DNA of 64,000 nucleotides from Scilla litardierei (Eukaryota > Streptophyta > Magnoliopsida > Asparagales > Asparagaceae). The DNA lies in NCBI GenBank assembly GCA_030789695.1, contig CM061142.1, positions 571,135,281-571,199,280 of the forward strand, read 5' to 3'. Position numbers and translations under genes: made by a program. Shown here piece after piece: positions 20,999 through 31,756 of this stretch (the first letter of the stretch is position 1; each line of letters opens with the position of its first letter). A model generated the notes under the pieces. That model did not search any database. It was not told the origin of the DNA and saw only the letters and a list, made by a program, of their open reading frames with translations.

Positions 20999-23741
20999 TG
21001 TCACGCCCCGCTTCCCAGTATACTTGGGAGCGAGAACGTGATCGGGTCCGCTTGTGCTTAAAGCAAAGAAGAGGTACTTATTTTTTTCTCCCTTCTTTCA
21101 CTTAAGCACAATAAGCATAATTAGCGAAGGGAGGTCCCTGCACGCGAATATCTCAGAAACATCACAAATATTTATTACATTACAATACCAGCGTCCAAAG
21201 CAAAGTACACCAACAATTAAGGCCTAGCATGGCCGTACAATCTGTTGAAAACAAACACACCTGAAAATAACAATACAAATAATAAACTGAAATATAAATG
21301 TCCTGCTCTAGCCTTCCGTAGGGAGGATCTCAGTGTCCTCGTAAATCTGATCAGTGGTGTCCACCTCTAAGATGGGATCCTCAAAAGTAGGGTCCTCACA
21401 TATATTTCATAAAACATTGAAATATATGTCAGCGATAAGCTCGGCAAGATATTTAAAGAAATGAAATGAGGAATAATCAGAAAAGGACAAAAGAGCGTTA
21501 GTACACAGTTATGAATAATAAGTGCAGAAAAGTAAAGTACAAGTATGCATGGGTATTTTTGCAGTTAAAAGTAAAGTAAAACAGTTGTATATTGAGTATT
21601 TGATTATTTGTGCACGTGATAAGTCCATGCCTGGGTAGGTGAAATGTTCTCGATACACCTTATCACCGGTGGTTTTACCGTGACGCTCCACACAATGGCA
21701 GCCTCCACCGGAGGGGCCGTAATCGTGTTCGAGACACACTCACAAACCCTACTACAATGGACCAACGCCACCCAAAGTGTACCGCCATATACTGGAACAC
21801 GAGCCAGACTAGTCATATGTGACCCTACTGGAGCACGGGCCAGACTAGTCACATATGACCTGACGGGAGTAGCCAACTCGGCTCTTTGTGTATGTCTATT
21901 CACTGACTAAGTTTCACCCCATCTGTATTCGATGGTTTCACCCCATCTGTATTCGATGGTCATCACCCCATCTGTATTCGATGGACATTACATATGTGTT
22001 TGCAACATATCGTTTTTCCAAATTAATTTATCTTATTAGCATGCGGATAGTAAAAGCGGTCCAATTAAGTTAAAAGGCAACAAGCAAAATGAAACATAAT
22101 ATTTGGCTACCAGAAGTTGACAAGCACATTGAAATCAGATTTAGCACTAAGTTTGAACAGCCAGATTTGCAATTCATTACTAAAAATACTTGCCTTGACG
22201 TGGGTGTGGGTGTCCAGGTGGTGGTGACGTGCGGTACGTTTTATCTGCATCAAGTAGACTAGTGATATCAGTTTTTTTGGTTATCAACCAGTTAAAAGGC
22301 ATTAAACTAACCTATTCTAACATTAACTTGAAGACTAAGGTTAACTATCAACTTGATTACTTATAACAAAACTTAATTATAACTTATAAAATTTTAACTT
22401 AACTTAATATACTAACTTATAATACTTAAATAATAATAACCTAACAAAACTTTAATAATAACAATAAGTAAATAGGATTTTTGTAATTATAATATTAAAA
22501 ACTTTAATAAAAACTTACTTATACTTATCCCTCCCTCTCCTCGTTACTCTCCCTCTCTCTCTGTTTCTCCCCCTCTGTCTTCTCGTTTCTTCTCCTTTTC
22601 TCTTTTTCTTCTTTTTTTGTTTCTTCGCGCAGGACGCTCGGGCGATCGGAGAAGAGGGCGGCGGCTGCTTCGGGGTCGGGGCAGCGTGGATCAGTGGCGG
22701 ATTGGTGGGGGCGCGGCGCTTGGGGATCGGGCAGCGTGATCGGACTGCGACGCAGCGGCGTACGGGCTCCAGGCTTGGCAGCGGTGGCAGATCCCAGCTC
22801 GGGGCGATGGATCGGAGGTCGGAGACGACGACGAGCGGGGTCGGCGTGGCGAGATCGGGCTCGGGGCGGCTCCAAAGGCGGTGGCGGCGTGAGCGGCCCC
22901 GGGGTTAAGCGACGGCGGAGCGATGATTGATGCGGTGGCTTCCAGAACGGTGGTGGCGACGTCCCCAGGGTGCGGTGCCTGAGATGTGGCGCGGCTTGTC
23001 GAGATGTGGTGGCGCGCGCAAGGAAGATCCAGGCGGCGGCGTATAGAGGAGGGGTACGACGCGGCTCCGGCAGCGGGTGGTCGAGGAAGGGGGCTTAATT
23101 TCTGAAATTGGGTTGTAATTGGTTGATTTTGGATTTTTTTTGTTTCGATTTGTTTCTGTTTGGTTTTGACTTGGATTGTAAGGGGTTGGATTGCTGATTG
23201 ATTGTGTGGAGGAGATGGTGGAGATGTTGGATTGTGGTGGTTGAAGGTGGTGGGTTGCTGCTGGTTGTTGATGTTGCCGTTGCTGGGTTGATGTTCCTGT
23301 AGGTTGGTTTAAGAACGAGAAGGGGAGGAGACAGGTTTAAGGGGGGTGGTTGTGAGGTATGGGGATTGAATATTGCCGTTGGATCTCACCAAATTGTTGG
23401 TGAGGATAAATGTTGTAGGGTTAGGGTTAGGGTAAGAGTAATTTAGGAAAAGTAATTTAGTAAAAATAAATTAGTTAAAAGTAATAAGCTAATTAGAAAT
23501 TAACTTTTAGTTAAAAGTGATTAAAATCATTTAGCAGCAAATAGTAATTAACGTTTTAATTTAAAAACAATCACGATTTAACAGGTTAAAATTTTACGAT
23601 ACGGTAAAACCGAAAGTAACGACGCGCTCGCGTCGATGCACGAACGAAAAATCCACTCGGAAGAAAATAACCGAATCAATGAAGTAAAAGAAACGCAGGC
23701 ACACATCAATCAAAATACGACTAAGAAAATAGGCCGTTACA
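20999..23741 (-). repeat. T3 5' LTR (2,743 bp)
   Basis: Minus strand from TGTAACGGCC at 23741 to GGGCGTGACA at 20999. It keeps the roughly 620-bp block missing from the 3' LTR. The microORF is broken near 21400 by a deletion of about 23 bp. Otherwise it is closely alike to 15464-17633, including the hairpin triplet and TTAGGG-like run near 23420. Confidence 0.9.
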
Positions 23742-24364
23742 GAACTCAACGGTCACATATTGTACTCTCCTACTTGAGTCACGTAGTTACTTTTGCACAG
23801 TCACCGTACTTTACTTGTCGTACTTTGAGCTACAGCAATAGCCTGTTACACATGCACTTCCACATACAGTTGTTCTCTCTTTTCAGTGTTGTTTACTTTT
23901 ACCACTCAGTTGTGTACGGTTACTTTACTTTTCACTCTGCTCTGCTTGTACGTAGTTACTTTTTCATACTTGTACACTGCTTCTTTTCTATATTTAGAAT
24001 TGTTGTGACTTACCTACGGTTCCATTTATGGCACCGGCAGACGACGACCTGATCGAGGAGGTTGCCCCCGAGTTCGAGGAGCCTGAGTTTGACCCGGAGG
24101 CTGCAGAGTTTTAGCTGTGTTCTGTTGGTGTATATGTTGTATTATGTATATTCCTTTCGAATTTACTTTCAGTACTTCCTTTATGTATTTATGTGAGAGA
24201 GTGCTGGTTGTTATTGTACTTTAAACTTGGACTGTAATAATGTGTGTAAGCTGGTTGAGTGTTTGGTACATCTCTGGATTGTGGTTATGCTGATTTCACT
24301 CGTAAACTGCAAGACCTGCAAATAAATCAAATAAGTAACGGGCCCCCGAGAGCGGGTCGTTACA
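23742..24364 (+). repeat. T4 5' LTR, right part
   Basis: Begins with the T3 target duplication GAACT and ends GCGGGTCGTTACA. It holds the T4 acidic microORF and the AT-rich 3' part of the LTR. Confidence 0.85.
24028..24114 (+). CDS. Acidic LTR microORF of T4 (28 aa)
   Basis: ATG at 24028, TAG at 24112-24114. The peptide starts MAPADDDLIEEVAPEFEEPE and ends AAEF; about 40% of residues are Asp or Glu. It sits about 250 bp before the LTR 3' end, the same place as the T1 to T3 microORFs. The sequence is not directly alignable with theirs, but length, acidity and place agree. Function unknown. Confidence 0.5.
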   Translation: MAPADDDLIEEVAPEFEEPEFDPEAAEF

Positions 24365-24490
24365 AGTTTGTTGGCCCATGCAGGTCCGCGCAAAATACCT
24401 CGTGAACAATATAGTAAAATCAGGATGTACCGTATACAATACTCGACTAAGCTGACATTTCTCTATATATGCAGTTGTGACACTCAAAAG
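24365..24490 (+). other. T4 leader with putative primer-binding region
   Basis: AGTTTGTTGG then CCCATGCAGGTCC follows the LTR end at once; the second block is shared with T1 and T3. The rest of the leader is AT-rich without a coding signal. Confidence 0.5.
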
Positions 24491-24843
24491 ATGGATGGGA
24501 ACACTTCCGAGAGTCCCAACAGAGCTGACCTATCTAGAGCCAGCAACCAGACCAGCAATAGACCACCTCCCCCGGTGCATCAGACTTCTGATATCGTGTT
24601 GCAAAAGATAGGTGCCCCTCCTCAAAGGTCGCCACCTCCAACAACTGCTGGACCCAGCTGTCAGCCATCATCCAACCAGATGCATCGCCCAATGCAGCGG
24701 ACCCAATTCAAGAGACATGCACAACGAAGTCCAGTGTGTCACCATTGTGGTAGGCCCAGACATGAGAAATCAGAGTGCCGATGGTACCTGAATCTCGCCT
24801 GATTTGTGGGGCAGGGGATCATCTTGCTAGAGATTGCTTAGAT
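24491..24843 (+). pseudogene. gag: T4 gag remnant with two zinc knuckles
   Basis: ATG at 24491 opens a Pro/Ser/Gln-rich frame (MDGNTSESPNRADLSRA…) leading to a CCHC knuckle, CHHCGRPRHEKSEC (24746-24780). A 1-nt shift near 24785 is needed to reach the second knuckle, LICGAGDHLARDC (24800-24838). The capsid core that normally precedes the knuckles is missing. The frame is cut at 24844 by T1; the rest of T4 would lie beyond the right edge of the window. Confidence 0.7.
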
Positions 24844-25418
24844 TGTAACGGTCGGTTTTCGATCGTACTTTCTTCGTGCACGTGCTTTTGTTCGTGCACG
24901 TATTTATTTTAGACCTTGTTTGTTTTTTAACACTAGGATGTGATATGTCTGAGAGTATTAAATTCTGGTACTATTTTGGAACGACATTTCTTGAGTCGTT
25001 CCCTCACGATTTGACCTTATTTGAAGTGACGTCACGATTTTCACTTTTGACGTGAGATGTTTCTATTTTTAGTTTCGTCCCTCGACGTCAAAATTGCGAA
25101 CCGTCTCTTTAGTTTTCTTTCTCTCGTCGTCCCGGTAACCCCAATATTTATTTCACAATTTTTGGATTTCATTTGACATATTTTACATTTTTGGCCAAGC
25201 TTATAATATTTCTTTAAATACTAAGTTTTCAAGTATTTTTAGCCCAATATATTTTCTATTATATTATAACTCTTCATAACATTTTTTGACCCATTCCTAG
25301 CCCCTTGGACGCACCCCATGCATGAGATATAGTGTGGGTGAAGTTTTGGGTTTAAAACTGATTTAAAAATTAATTTTAATTCAAATTAAACCCTAGACTT
25401 GGTCAAACCCATCTACAC

Positions 25419-25426
25419 TATATATA
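25419..25426 (+). promoter_or_regulatory. TATA box of T1 LTR
   Basis: TATATATA, conserved in the other T1 LTRs near 41235 and 48184. It defines the start of R about 600 bp into the LTR. Confidence 0.75.
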
Positions 25427-25529
25427 GGATGCTTAGGATACCCATTTCCCTCAAGCATACAAGCCATAGCCATCATAAAACCCCCCAAACTTTCGCATTG
25501 CAACTTGCGACGTTCGTCGCAGCTGCAGC

Positions 25530-25990
25530 TCGTAGCTGCTCGGCCAGACCGAGGATTTCCCCTGCATCCGCTCGGTCTGACCGAGAGCCGCCCCCCGCAT
25601 CTTGCACCGCCCCACACCAAGTCGCCCCGCTGCTTTGTTGCAACCCCCGCACCCCTCTACGACCGAGAGATCCGCTCGGTCTGACCGAGAGCAAGCCCCG
25701 CATCTCCGCTCCACTCCGCACCAAGCCGCTCCGCTGCAACCCCGCATCGCTGCAACCCCATATCCGCTCGCCCTGACCGACCCGCTCTCCTGCATTGGCC
25801 CGCTACGACCGAGAGCCCCCGCTCCGCTGCAACCTGCTCCGCAAGCGCCTGCACCCACTGCGCCCGACCGACGCCCCCGCTTGGTCTGACCGAGGGAACC
25901 CCTCGCTCCGCACCAAGCCCCACCTCCACTGCGCTGCAAGCCGCCCGACCGAGAGCCCCTCTCGGTCTGACCGAGAGAATCCCCGCACTG
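25530..25990 (+). repeat. CTCGGTC/GACCGAG palindromes in T1 leader
   Basis: At least five imperfect copies of CTCGGTCTGACCGAG or a half of it (near 25537, 25573, 25671, 25871 and 25951), spaced unevenly in a GC-rich region after the TATA box. Also present in the other two T1 LTRs (41355-41800 and 48300-48760). In RNA each could fold as a 7-bp stem. Confidence 0.7.
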
Positions 25991-26625
25991 GCTTGCTGCG
26001 ACCGACGATCTTCTTCGCAACTCCGCATCCGTCGCACTACTTTGCTACCGTGGGCCCCCAAGTTCTCCAGAGTTGTTGTGGGTCCCCCATTGACCCCTAG
26101 AACTGCTGTGGGTCCCACCCAAGTGTTTCCTCTTTGTTGTTTTGCCGATTACGACGTTACGACACGTCGTAGCTCTTTGTCGCACGTCCTAGCGTTGGAA
26201 TCTTGTTTCGTCGATCTGGCTGCTGTCCAGACTTGGCGAGCGAGGAATTTGGACTAGGAGCGCGATCTTATTTGCCAACCCCTGGCGTTGCTACCTGACG
26301 CTAGTGTAGCTCTCGCGTCGTGTTGAGGTAAATTTTTGCACCCGTAGGACCCCCAACCACAGCCTGTTAATCAAGACTAAAAATTGATGTTTTTAAATGT
26401 TTTAGACCACTAATCAAGATTAATAATATGGGACTGTATGCTGGTGGACTCGTGCTCGTAAGTTGTTTGTGACTTTTGGACTTATTGGACGTTGCTTTTC
26501 AGACGTCCGGTTGCAGGCAAGTGAAACTTGCCCGTTGTTTGTTTAGGCCATGTTTTTAGGCCACTTTTGTACCGTAGCGTAAAAGAGACTAGGCAGTGAA
26601 ATGATAGCTGCCTAGACGCCTATTT

Positions 26626-26692
26626 GATCTAGTTTGAGAACGAAACTAGATCCATCACCTCACTTGATCTAGCTTGACAACGAAGCTAGATC
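26626..26692 (+). repeat. Two adjacent conserved hairpins in T1 LTR
   Basis: Hairpin 1: arms GATCTAGTTT (26626-26635) and AAACTAGATC (26643-26652). Hairpin 2: arms GATCTAGCTT (26666-26675) and AAGCTAGATC (26683-26692). Each loop is 7 nt (GANAACG). The arms differ from each other by a paired change that keeps the stem. Versions occur in all T1 and T2 LTRs. Confidence 0.8.
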
Positions 26693-27274
26693 CAACCCCT
26701 TTTACTTGTTTTGTTCATGCTGCCATGTCATACATGCATTTGTAACTGCCATGTTTAAATTCCTTATCTGTACGCATTTAAATTACAACTTTCCATGTCA
26801 TGCCATCCATGTCTGATTGTTGCATTCGTAGCACACGCTACTATACTTGTACTTGCTTGTTCAGGCTAGGTACCTACGTTGCAGGCACAACCCTATGCCA
26901 AATACACTTCTTGGCTCGTGATCCAGAAGCGGGCCATTAGTGTTGGTCAAAAGCCAATGCCCGATACACGTGGAGGGGTAGGGTTGAGCGACCACTCAGC
27001 GTAGAAGTGTGCCCGTACAGCCACTTCAGCTGTAAGGCGTGAACTCTGTGCACGACATGAAAACGTGACTTGTGATTGTTAGTAGTTTGCTACTCTTGAC
27101 ATGCCATGCTAGATGCTTGTTGTACTTGTTTCTTTACCTGTTGCACTCATACTATATCTGTCATGTCATTGCGTGCTTTTAGAACTGCTTGGTTGGCTTA
27201 CTTTACTTTTAGTTTCCTTGCACAAGTCTTTTCTAGACTTGCTGACATGTGCCCCTCTCTCTTTTGGGTGTCAC

Positions 27275-27382
27275 ATGTTAGACCCTAAGCCAGAGACCGT
27301 TGCTGAGGAGGAGGTGTTCACTGACGCTGAGCCTGAGCCTACGTTTGACGAGGAGTTTGTGGACACCGGTGACCAGTCTTAG
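27275..27382 (+). CDS. Acidic LTR microORF of T1, 5' LTR copy (35 aa)
   Basis: ATG at 27275, TAG at 27380-27382. The peptide begins MLDPKPETVAEEEVF and ends EEFVDTGDQS. The same 108-bp ORF is intact in the middle T1 LTR (43092-43199), the T2 solo LTR (45825-45932) and the minus-strand T2 LTR (58276-58383), with many silent differences between T1 and T2. It lies about 350 bp before the LTR 3' end, hence in the 5' leader of the element RNA upstream of gag. The TTAG after ATG could be a splice acceptor for a leader intron; then the acidic part would be a second exon. Function unknown. Confidence 0.55.
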   Translation: MLDPKPETVAEEEVFTDAEPEPTFDEEFVDTGDQS

Positions 27383-27732
27383 AGGCTGTTCCGAGTTACT
27401 TCTGTTTTAGGTTGTTGTTAGTTGTCGGTACGTAGCACCTTTACTTTCCGTCCGTTGTACTTTTGTTGGCCATGCTTGGGCCTTTTAGACTCTTTTTCTT
27501 TCCAGCCTGGTGGCTTTTCTGTGATGTTGGAACTTAATTATTTTGGACATGCTGAGATCGAATAAACTTTTATCTGTCTCTCTTTCCTTATTATTATTGT
27601 TGTTCTGCTTCGCATTTGCAAGGACCTGAACTCCGTTAAATCCAGATGCTTTACAGACTGGAGCCTCACAGCTCCAAGTCTGAGCGGACCTTCTCACGTC
27701 TCGCCTCCATTTTAGGGAAGCGGTGCGTGACA

Positions 27733-27764
27733 GGTTTTGTTGGTTGCCCATGCAGGTCCTTTTG
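27733..27764 (+). other. T1 putative primer-binding region (unusual)
   Basis: GGTTTTGTTGGTTG followed by CCCATGCAGGTCC directly after the LTR. The second block is shared with T3 and T4. Not the usual initiator-Met site; primer not recognised. Confidence 0.5.
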
Positions 27765-27877
27765 TAACTGCGAATTATCGGAACAACGATAATAATTATA
27801 GGATGTCCAATAAATAAATTTTGACATCCGAGTCATTAGCTTTGAGTCTAATTTATATCGTTTTCCTATATCATTAG

Positions 27878-28535
27878 ATGGCATGAAGACGACAGACCTG
27901 AGCTGGTGGTGGGCCCAATCGTGTTGAGGTACCAGATAGAGAGCACATCAATGCTGAGATCATGAGGATGATGCATCAGATGATGCAGGTGCAGCAGGGT
28001 ATGCTTCAGAATACCCAGAATGCCCCTCGTTTCGAGCCGGGCGCGAAGCAGTTTCGGGAGTTGGGCCCGACTTACTTTGTGGATCTGAAGGACCGTTGGC
28101 TGCTGAGGAGTGGATCAAGAATACTGAGAATAATCTAAAGATGTTGAAGAACAACCCGGCTGGATGGGTTGAATTGGTGAAGAAGCAGCTCAGGGATAAT
28201 GCCCGCAACTGGTGGGATGCAGAAGAGGAGCTGTTGGTGAAGCCGATACCTTGGGCTACCTTCAAGTCCAGGTTCGATGAGGAGTACTTTCCGAAGGCTG
28301 CCAGGAGGGAGATGTTGCAGCGATTTATTGAACTGAAGCAGGGAAATCTGACGGTGGACCAGTACCATTAGGAGTTCACCAGGCTGAGTCGCTTCGCGCC
28401 GAAGATGGTGGAGGAAGCTGAGGAGATGGCTCAGTGGTTTCTACAGGGTCTTTCCCTAGACTTGCAGAGCCTGATGTCTTCGTCAGATCTGGAGTCGTAT
28501 CAGAAGTTGTTGGTAGCTGCTAGGAGGCAAAAACT
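27878..28535 (+). pseudogene. gag: T1 gag, N-terminal part (broken)
   Basis: ATG at 27878 begins a frame with two early TGA codons (27884-27886 and 27899-27901, both where Arg CGA would fit an Arg-rich start). The Met/Gln-rich stretch MRMMHQMMQVQQGM follows from 27962. A frameshift near 28077 leads into the capsid region AAEEWIKNTENNLKM…NWWDAEEE and the KSRFDEEYFP motif typical of gypsy Gag. A TAG at 28369-28371 interrupts the DQYH…EF motif. At 28536 the frame is cut by A1 and resumes at 36646. Confidence 0.85.
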
Positions 28536-28849
28536 TGGTGGGACCGGAAAGGTGCTCTCTCTCAAGTGCAAGAGTCCGTACAAGTAGTAAAATCTGGGAG
28601 TCCAGATGTCGAATCCACGGGAAGAAATCTGTTGCAACCAAAATTCAAATCAAATAGATATCCTACGAAAAGAAACTAACCACTTCAATGATGATGGCGA
28701 TGAAGGTGTGAAAGTATGTGATGGTGACGTGCGAACAATGTGAACAAATAAAATCGTGTAAGAAAATATCGACAAAAAGTTTGCACATGGTATGGGTTCG
28801 TTAGGGTCAATGATTCGTATTAATTTGGTTGATAGGTATGACGCAATGA

Positions 28850-29075
28850 ATTCTCCTTTTGGGAGCAATTCACCGGAAAATACCCAATACAACTCAATGA
28901 ATTCTCCTTTTGGGAGCAACTCATCGGAAGATGCCCTTTTGGGGGTTCAAACAAAATATTCAATGAGATCGTCGCTAAGATTATAATACGATATGAAACT
29001 CTCTTTTGGAGAGATCAAAACTACGGTATGAAACTCCCTTTTGGGGAGATCAAAACTCACCCTTTTGGGGCGATC
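28850..29075 (-). repeat. Array of short stem-loops with CTTTTG cores in A1 LTR
   Basis: Six to seven copies, such as CTCCTTTTGGGAG, CTCTCTTTTGGAGAG and CTCCCTTTTGGGGAG, on the plus strand. Stem bases change together between copies, keeping pairing. On the sense (minus) strand the loop is AAAA. The same array is in the other LTR (33055-33285). Confidence 0.7.
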
Positions 29076-29589
29076 ATCAACTAAATCAATTCTTTTGGAA
29101 TATAAAAAAGTCGATTTACGAACAAAGATTACAATTTTAGCAACGTTTTAACGATTTAGCACGAGGAATACAGCCAAATAAACACAAATTATAGCCCCTA
29201 ACTACTCCATACCAAGCACAATTAAGTTTTAGCTACTCATAATATCAGAATAAACAAGTTCCATAGCCAAATACATCAAGAATATAACAAAATACGGTAG
29301 AAAAAGCACTAAATAAGGAGTTTAAGTTAAGAATTCATCACCAAATATCCTTGAAAAGACATCAAAACTCTCTGGAAATAAGAAAATAGCCTCTGAAATT
29401 TTACAGAATTTTTCAGGGGGAGAATACGGCTTCTAGAGCCTCCAATACGCTCAAAATACGCCCCAATCTGCTTGAATACGCCCAAAAAACCCTAAATACG
29501 CTTATATAATAGGCTTGCGGGTTTGGGTTGTGTTATCGGGTCGAAACCCGCTTAAAAACTTAACCCGCAAACCCAGATCCAATCCCGCC

Positions 29590-30110
29590 GTTGATCTCAA
29601 TCGGAGCCAACGAGGGCCGCACATCGCAGCGGGATTGAACGAGGGGCCGCCACGTGTCCAGGCAACCGGATCCGCACCCGCTTCGTTTAAATTCGAATTC
29701 GCGTCTGGGTGAATATTGACCGTCCGATCTAAGTCTTGTTCGATCGCGACCGCTCGTTCTGCGTTAACGTTCGCCCGCTGCTGCTTCGGAGGAGATCCGC
29801 TGTCAACCGTTGGATGAGCGATCGACGGCCATCTGATCGCTGCATCATCGCTCGGATTCGCGCTCGTTTGGACGGTTGGATTCGAATCCAACGTATATCA
29901 GCGTACCACGTCGCCCCGTATCGTTCGATCTCGTTTCTAAAATTCGGGGGCGCTCCTGACCATCGGATCGTGATCGGGCGGATGAGGTTATGCCGCGTCG
30001 CCTCATCGCTGCGAGCTGCTACTGACCGTTGGATTGAGATCGTGCGGTCGATAAAGGGCCGCGTCGATCGCTTGTTCTGTTGAATCAGCGCCGTTGGATG
30101 CGGCGGGAAG
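29590..30110 (-). repeat. GC-rich CCGTTGGAT/GATCG motif cluster in A1 LTR
   Basis: Degenerate copies of a CCGTTGGAT-type motif, each followed by a GATCG and CGG segment, at irregular spacing of about 40-80 bp. Matching cluster at 35770-36290. ORFs on both strands here are a composition effect. Confidence 0.55.
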
Positions 30111-30464
30111 TGATGGGATTGCGCCACGTGTCAGCTCCTATTGGCTGCCGACCGTATTTTGCGTATTTTGAGTGTATTCCTTCATTTAAATGGTATTCTG
30201 CATTCAAAAATTCACAGTAATTAGCACAGATCTCAGAAAAATACAAATAAATAGTCGTTAGAATCGTGAGATCGAGACGATATTAGGAAAAATATAAAAT
30301 GTGCAGAAATACATCGTTAAATGCTGTTTTGTGCTCAATTAGTGTGTTTTCTCTAATAAATAAATGTGTAGAAAATACGTATGAATTAGAGAACAATGTA
30401 GCGTCACATGAGCACAAAATAGGGCTAAATGGGGGGTTAAATATGTAATATTGAACCCGAATCA

Positions 30465-31756
30465 CACCCCCCAACTAGCGATTTGCTAGTCTCTAGCAAA
30501 AATAGCGATAAATACGGATGAGTAATTAAACAATAAGTTCTTTCAAATCGCTCAAGGCATGGCTCAATAATATGCATTCCAACATGATTTTGACCATCAA
30601 TATACACATACATGAACAAAATCAATCACATGAAATTTTCTCTAATTTAGTATGAATAAATAACATGCAAGCATCGTTTTGCACAAGCGAAAGTATAACA
30701 CGTCGTTATAAACTAGTTTTCGTGTTTCCAAGGAATTGGCCTATCAAAATAATCATTCAAGACATGAGTATTGAAGTTGCTTAGTATATTCATCATTCTT
30801 TTTCTTTTATTCGTTCCGCGTAACGCGCATCAAGCAACATTCGCAGAAAAATGTATAACTTGGATCGCTCCATCAAATGAGTGAGTTTCCTGTCAATGGC
30901 TCCCAAATCAGACGATAATAGGGCATCAGGCCAAAAAGGACCCCTCGGACTGTACTACTCGAGCCAACCAAGTTATTTATTAGTGACATACTCATTCATT
31001 CATTTTTCATCATTCATTTGTCATTCATTTTCTTTTCTTTTCTTTCTTTCTTTTTTGTAAGCAACTCAAAACCCATCTTTGAATATAAACATTAGAATCA
31101 AAGGCCAAATTCCTCTTCAACTTGAAGACTATTCTTAAAAATCGTGTATACTTAAGCGTTTTCATCACATTAGCATGCATGAGATAAATTCAAACTATTT
31201 CGAGATATTAATCATGGAAATTGAAAATTTTCATGAATAGCATATTAACGACAATTCCATGAAGGAAAAATAATTATCAAGCCATTAACAATTTTTAGAA
31301 CACAATTAATGCGTAATCATCCGTATTAGAGGCATATGAAGGAGTTTTAAAAGATGAGATTTGGCGATTTATTCTTCTCAAAAAAATCCTAAGGTCTCAT
31401 ACACACCCCCCAACTAAAGATGGACATTGTCCTCAATGTCGGAAGAGGTACGAGTTTATTCAAGCAAGCAACCTAGAAAGCATATAAAAACTACACTACT
31501 GGAAAGAACACACCGTGATCAAATGGCGGATCCCGAATCTTTGATGGTGGAGGAAGTTGTTCAATTTGCTCCTTGCGCTCCTCGGAGGTTATTCTTCCTC
31601 CAACGACTAAACTGGATCCCAGCAACGTGACTCCCAGCATCTCTATAAGATGTCCACCTATATCCTGCAAGAGATGAGTCACGTCAATCCATTTTAGTTT
31701 AAAATTCTTCGAAATAAAATTATTCCAAATGTAGTCATCAAAATAAGTGAAAGAAG
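30465..31756 (-). other. A1 internal noncoding region and polypurine tract
   Basis: The purine tract on the minus strand (GTTGGGGGGTG, 30475-30465) abuts the 3' LTR. The rest is AT-rich without ORFs of note; this is where pol would be in an autonomous relative. A similar CCCCCCAAC run near 31405 may be a second purine tract. Confidence 0.6.

Larger units (their letters stand above)
15464..23741 (-). mobile_element. T3: chromodomain Ty3/gypsy element (Tekay/Del-like), complete with TSD
   Basis: Minus-strand element of 8,278 bp inserted in the T4 LTR, flanked by GAACT at 15459-15463 and 23742-23746. The 3' LTR is 15464-17633 and the 5' LTR 20999-23741. Order on the minus strand is gag with two zinc knuckles, intron, protease, RT, integrase and a C-terminal chromodomain-like segment, which places it with the Tekay/Del chromoviruses. 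The RNase H region is deleted and most of the Gag capsid core is missing, so it is non-autonomous. Reading frames hold many stops and frameshifts. Confidence 0.93.
24844..27732 (+). repeat. T1 5' LTR (2,889 bp)
   Basis: From TGTAACGGTCGG to GCGTGACA. TATA box at 25419-25426; a GC-rich leader with near-palindromic CTCGGTC/GACCGAG repeats (25530-25990); donor-like TTGAG/GTAAAT near 26329; two conserved hairpins (26626-26692); the acidic microORF at 27275-27382; an AATAAA at about 27560. ORFs on both strands of the GC-rich leader are best explained by composition and are not annotated. Confidence 0.92.
28536..30464 (-). repeat. A1 3' LTR (1,929 bp)
   Basis: Minus strand starts TGATTCGGGTT and ends GGTCCCACCA. 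It includes a stem-loop array (28850-29075) and a region with repeated CCGTTGGAT/GATCG motifs (29590-30110). It is very similar to 32745-36645 apart from S2. Confidence 0.88.

Noticed and set aside
25399..26120. Long ORFs on both strands in the GC-rich part of T1 LTRs (also 41216-41935 and 48159-49023).
   Set aside because: Open frames on both strands follow from GC-rich repeats. They are not kept equally in the three LTR copies and show no domain.
28531..28535. AAACT / ATTGC as a target duplication of A1.
   Set aside because: The two flanks do not match. The LTR ends are clear from the two copies, so I leave the duplication unassigned.
29502..30127. Arg/Ser-rich ORFs on both strands in A1 LTRs.
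   Set aside because: They arise from repeated GATCG/CGATC motifs and occur in both directions.
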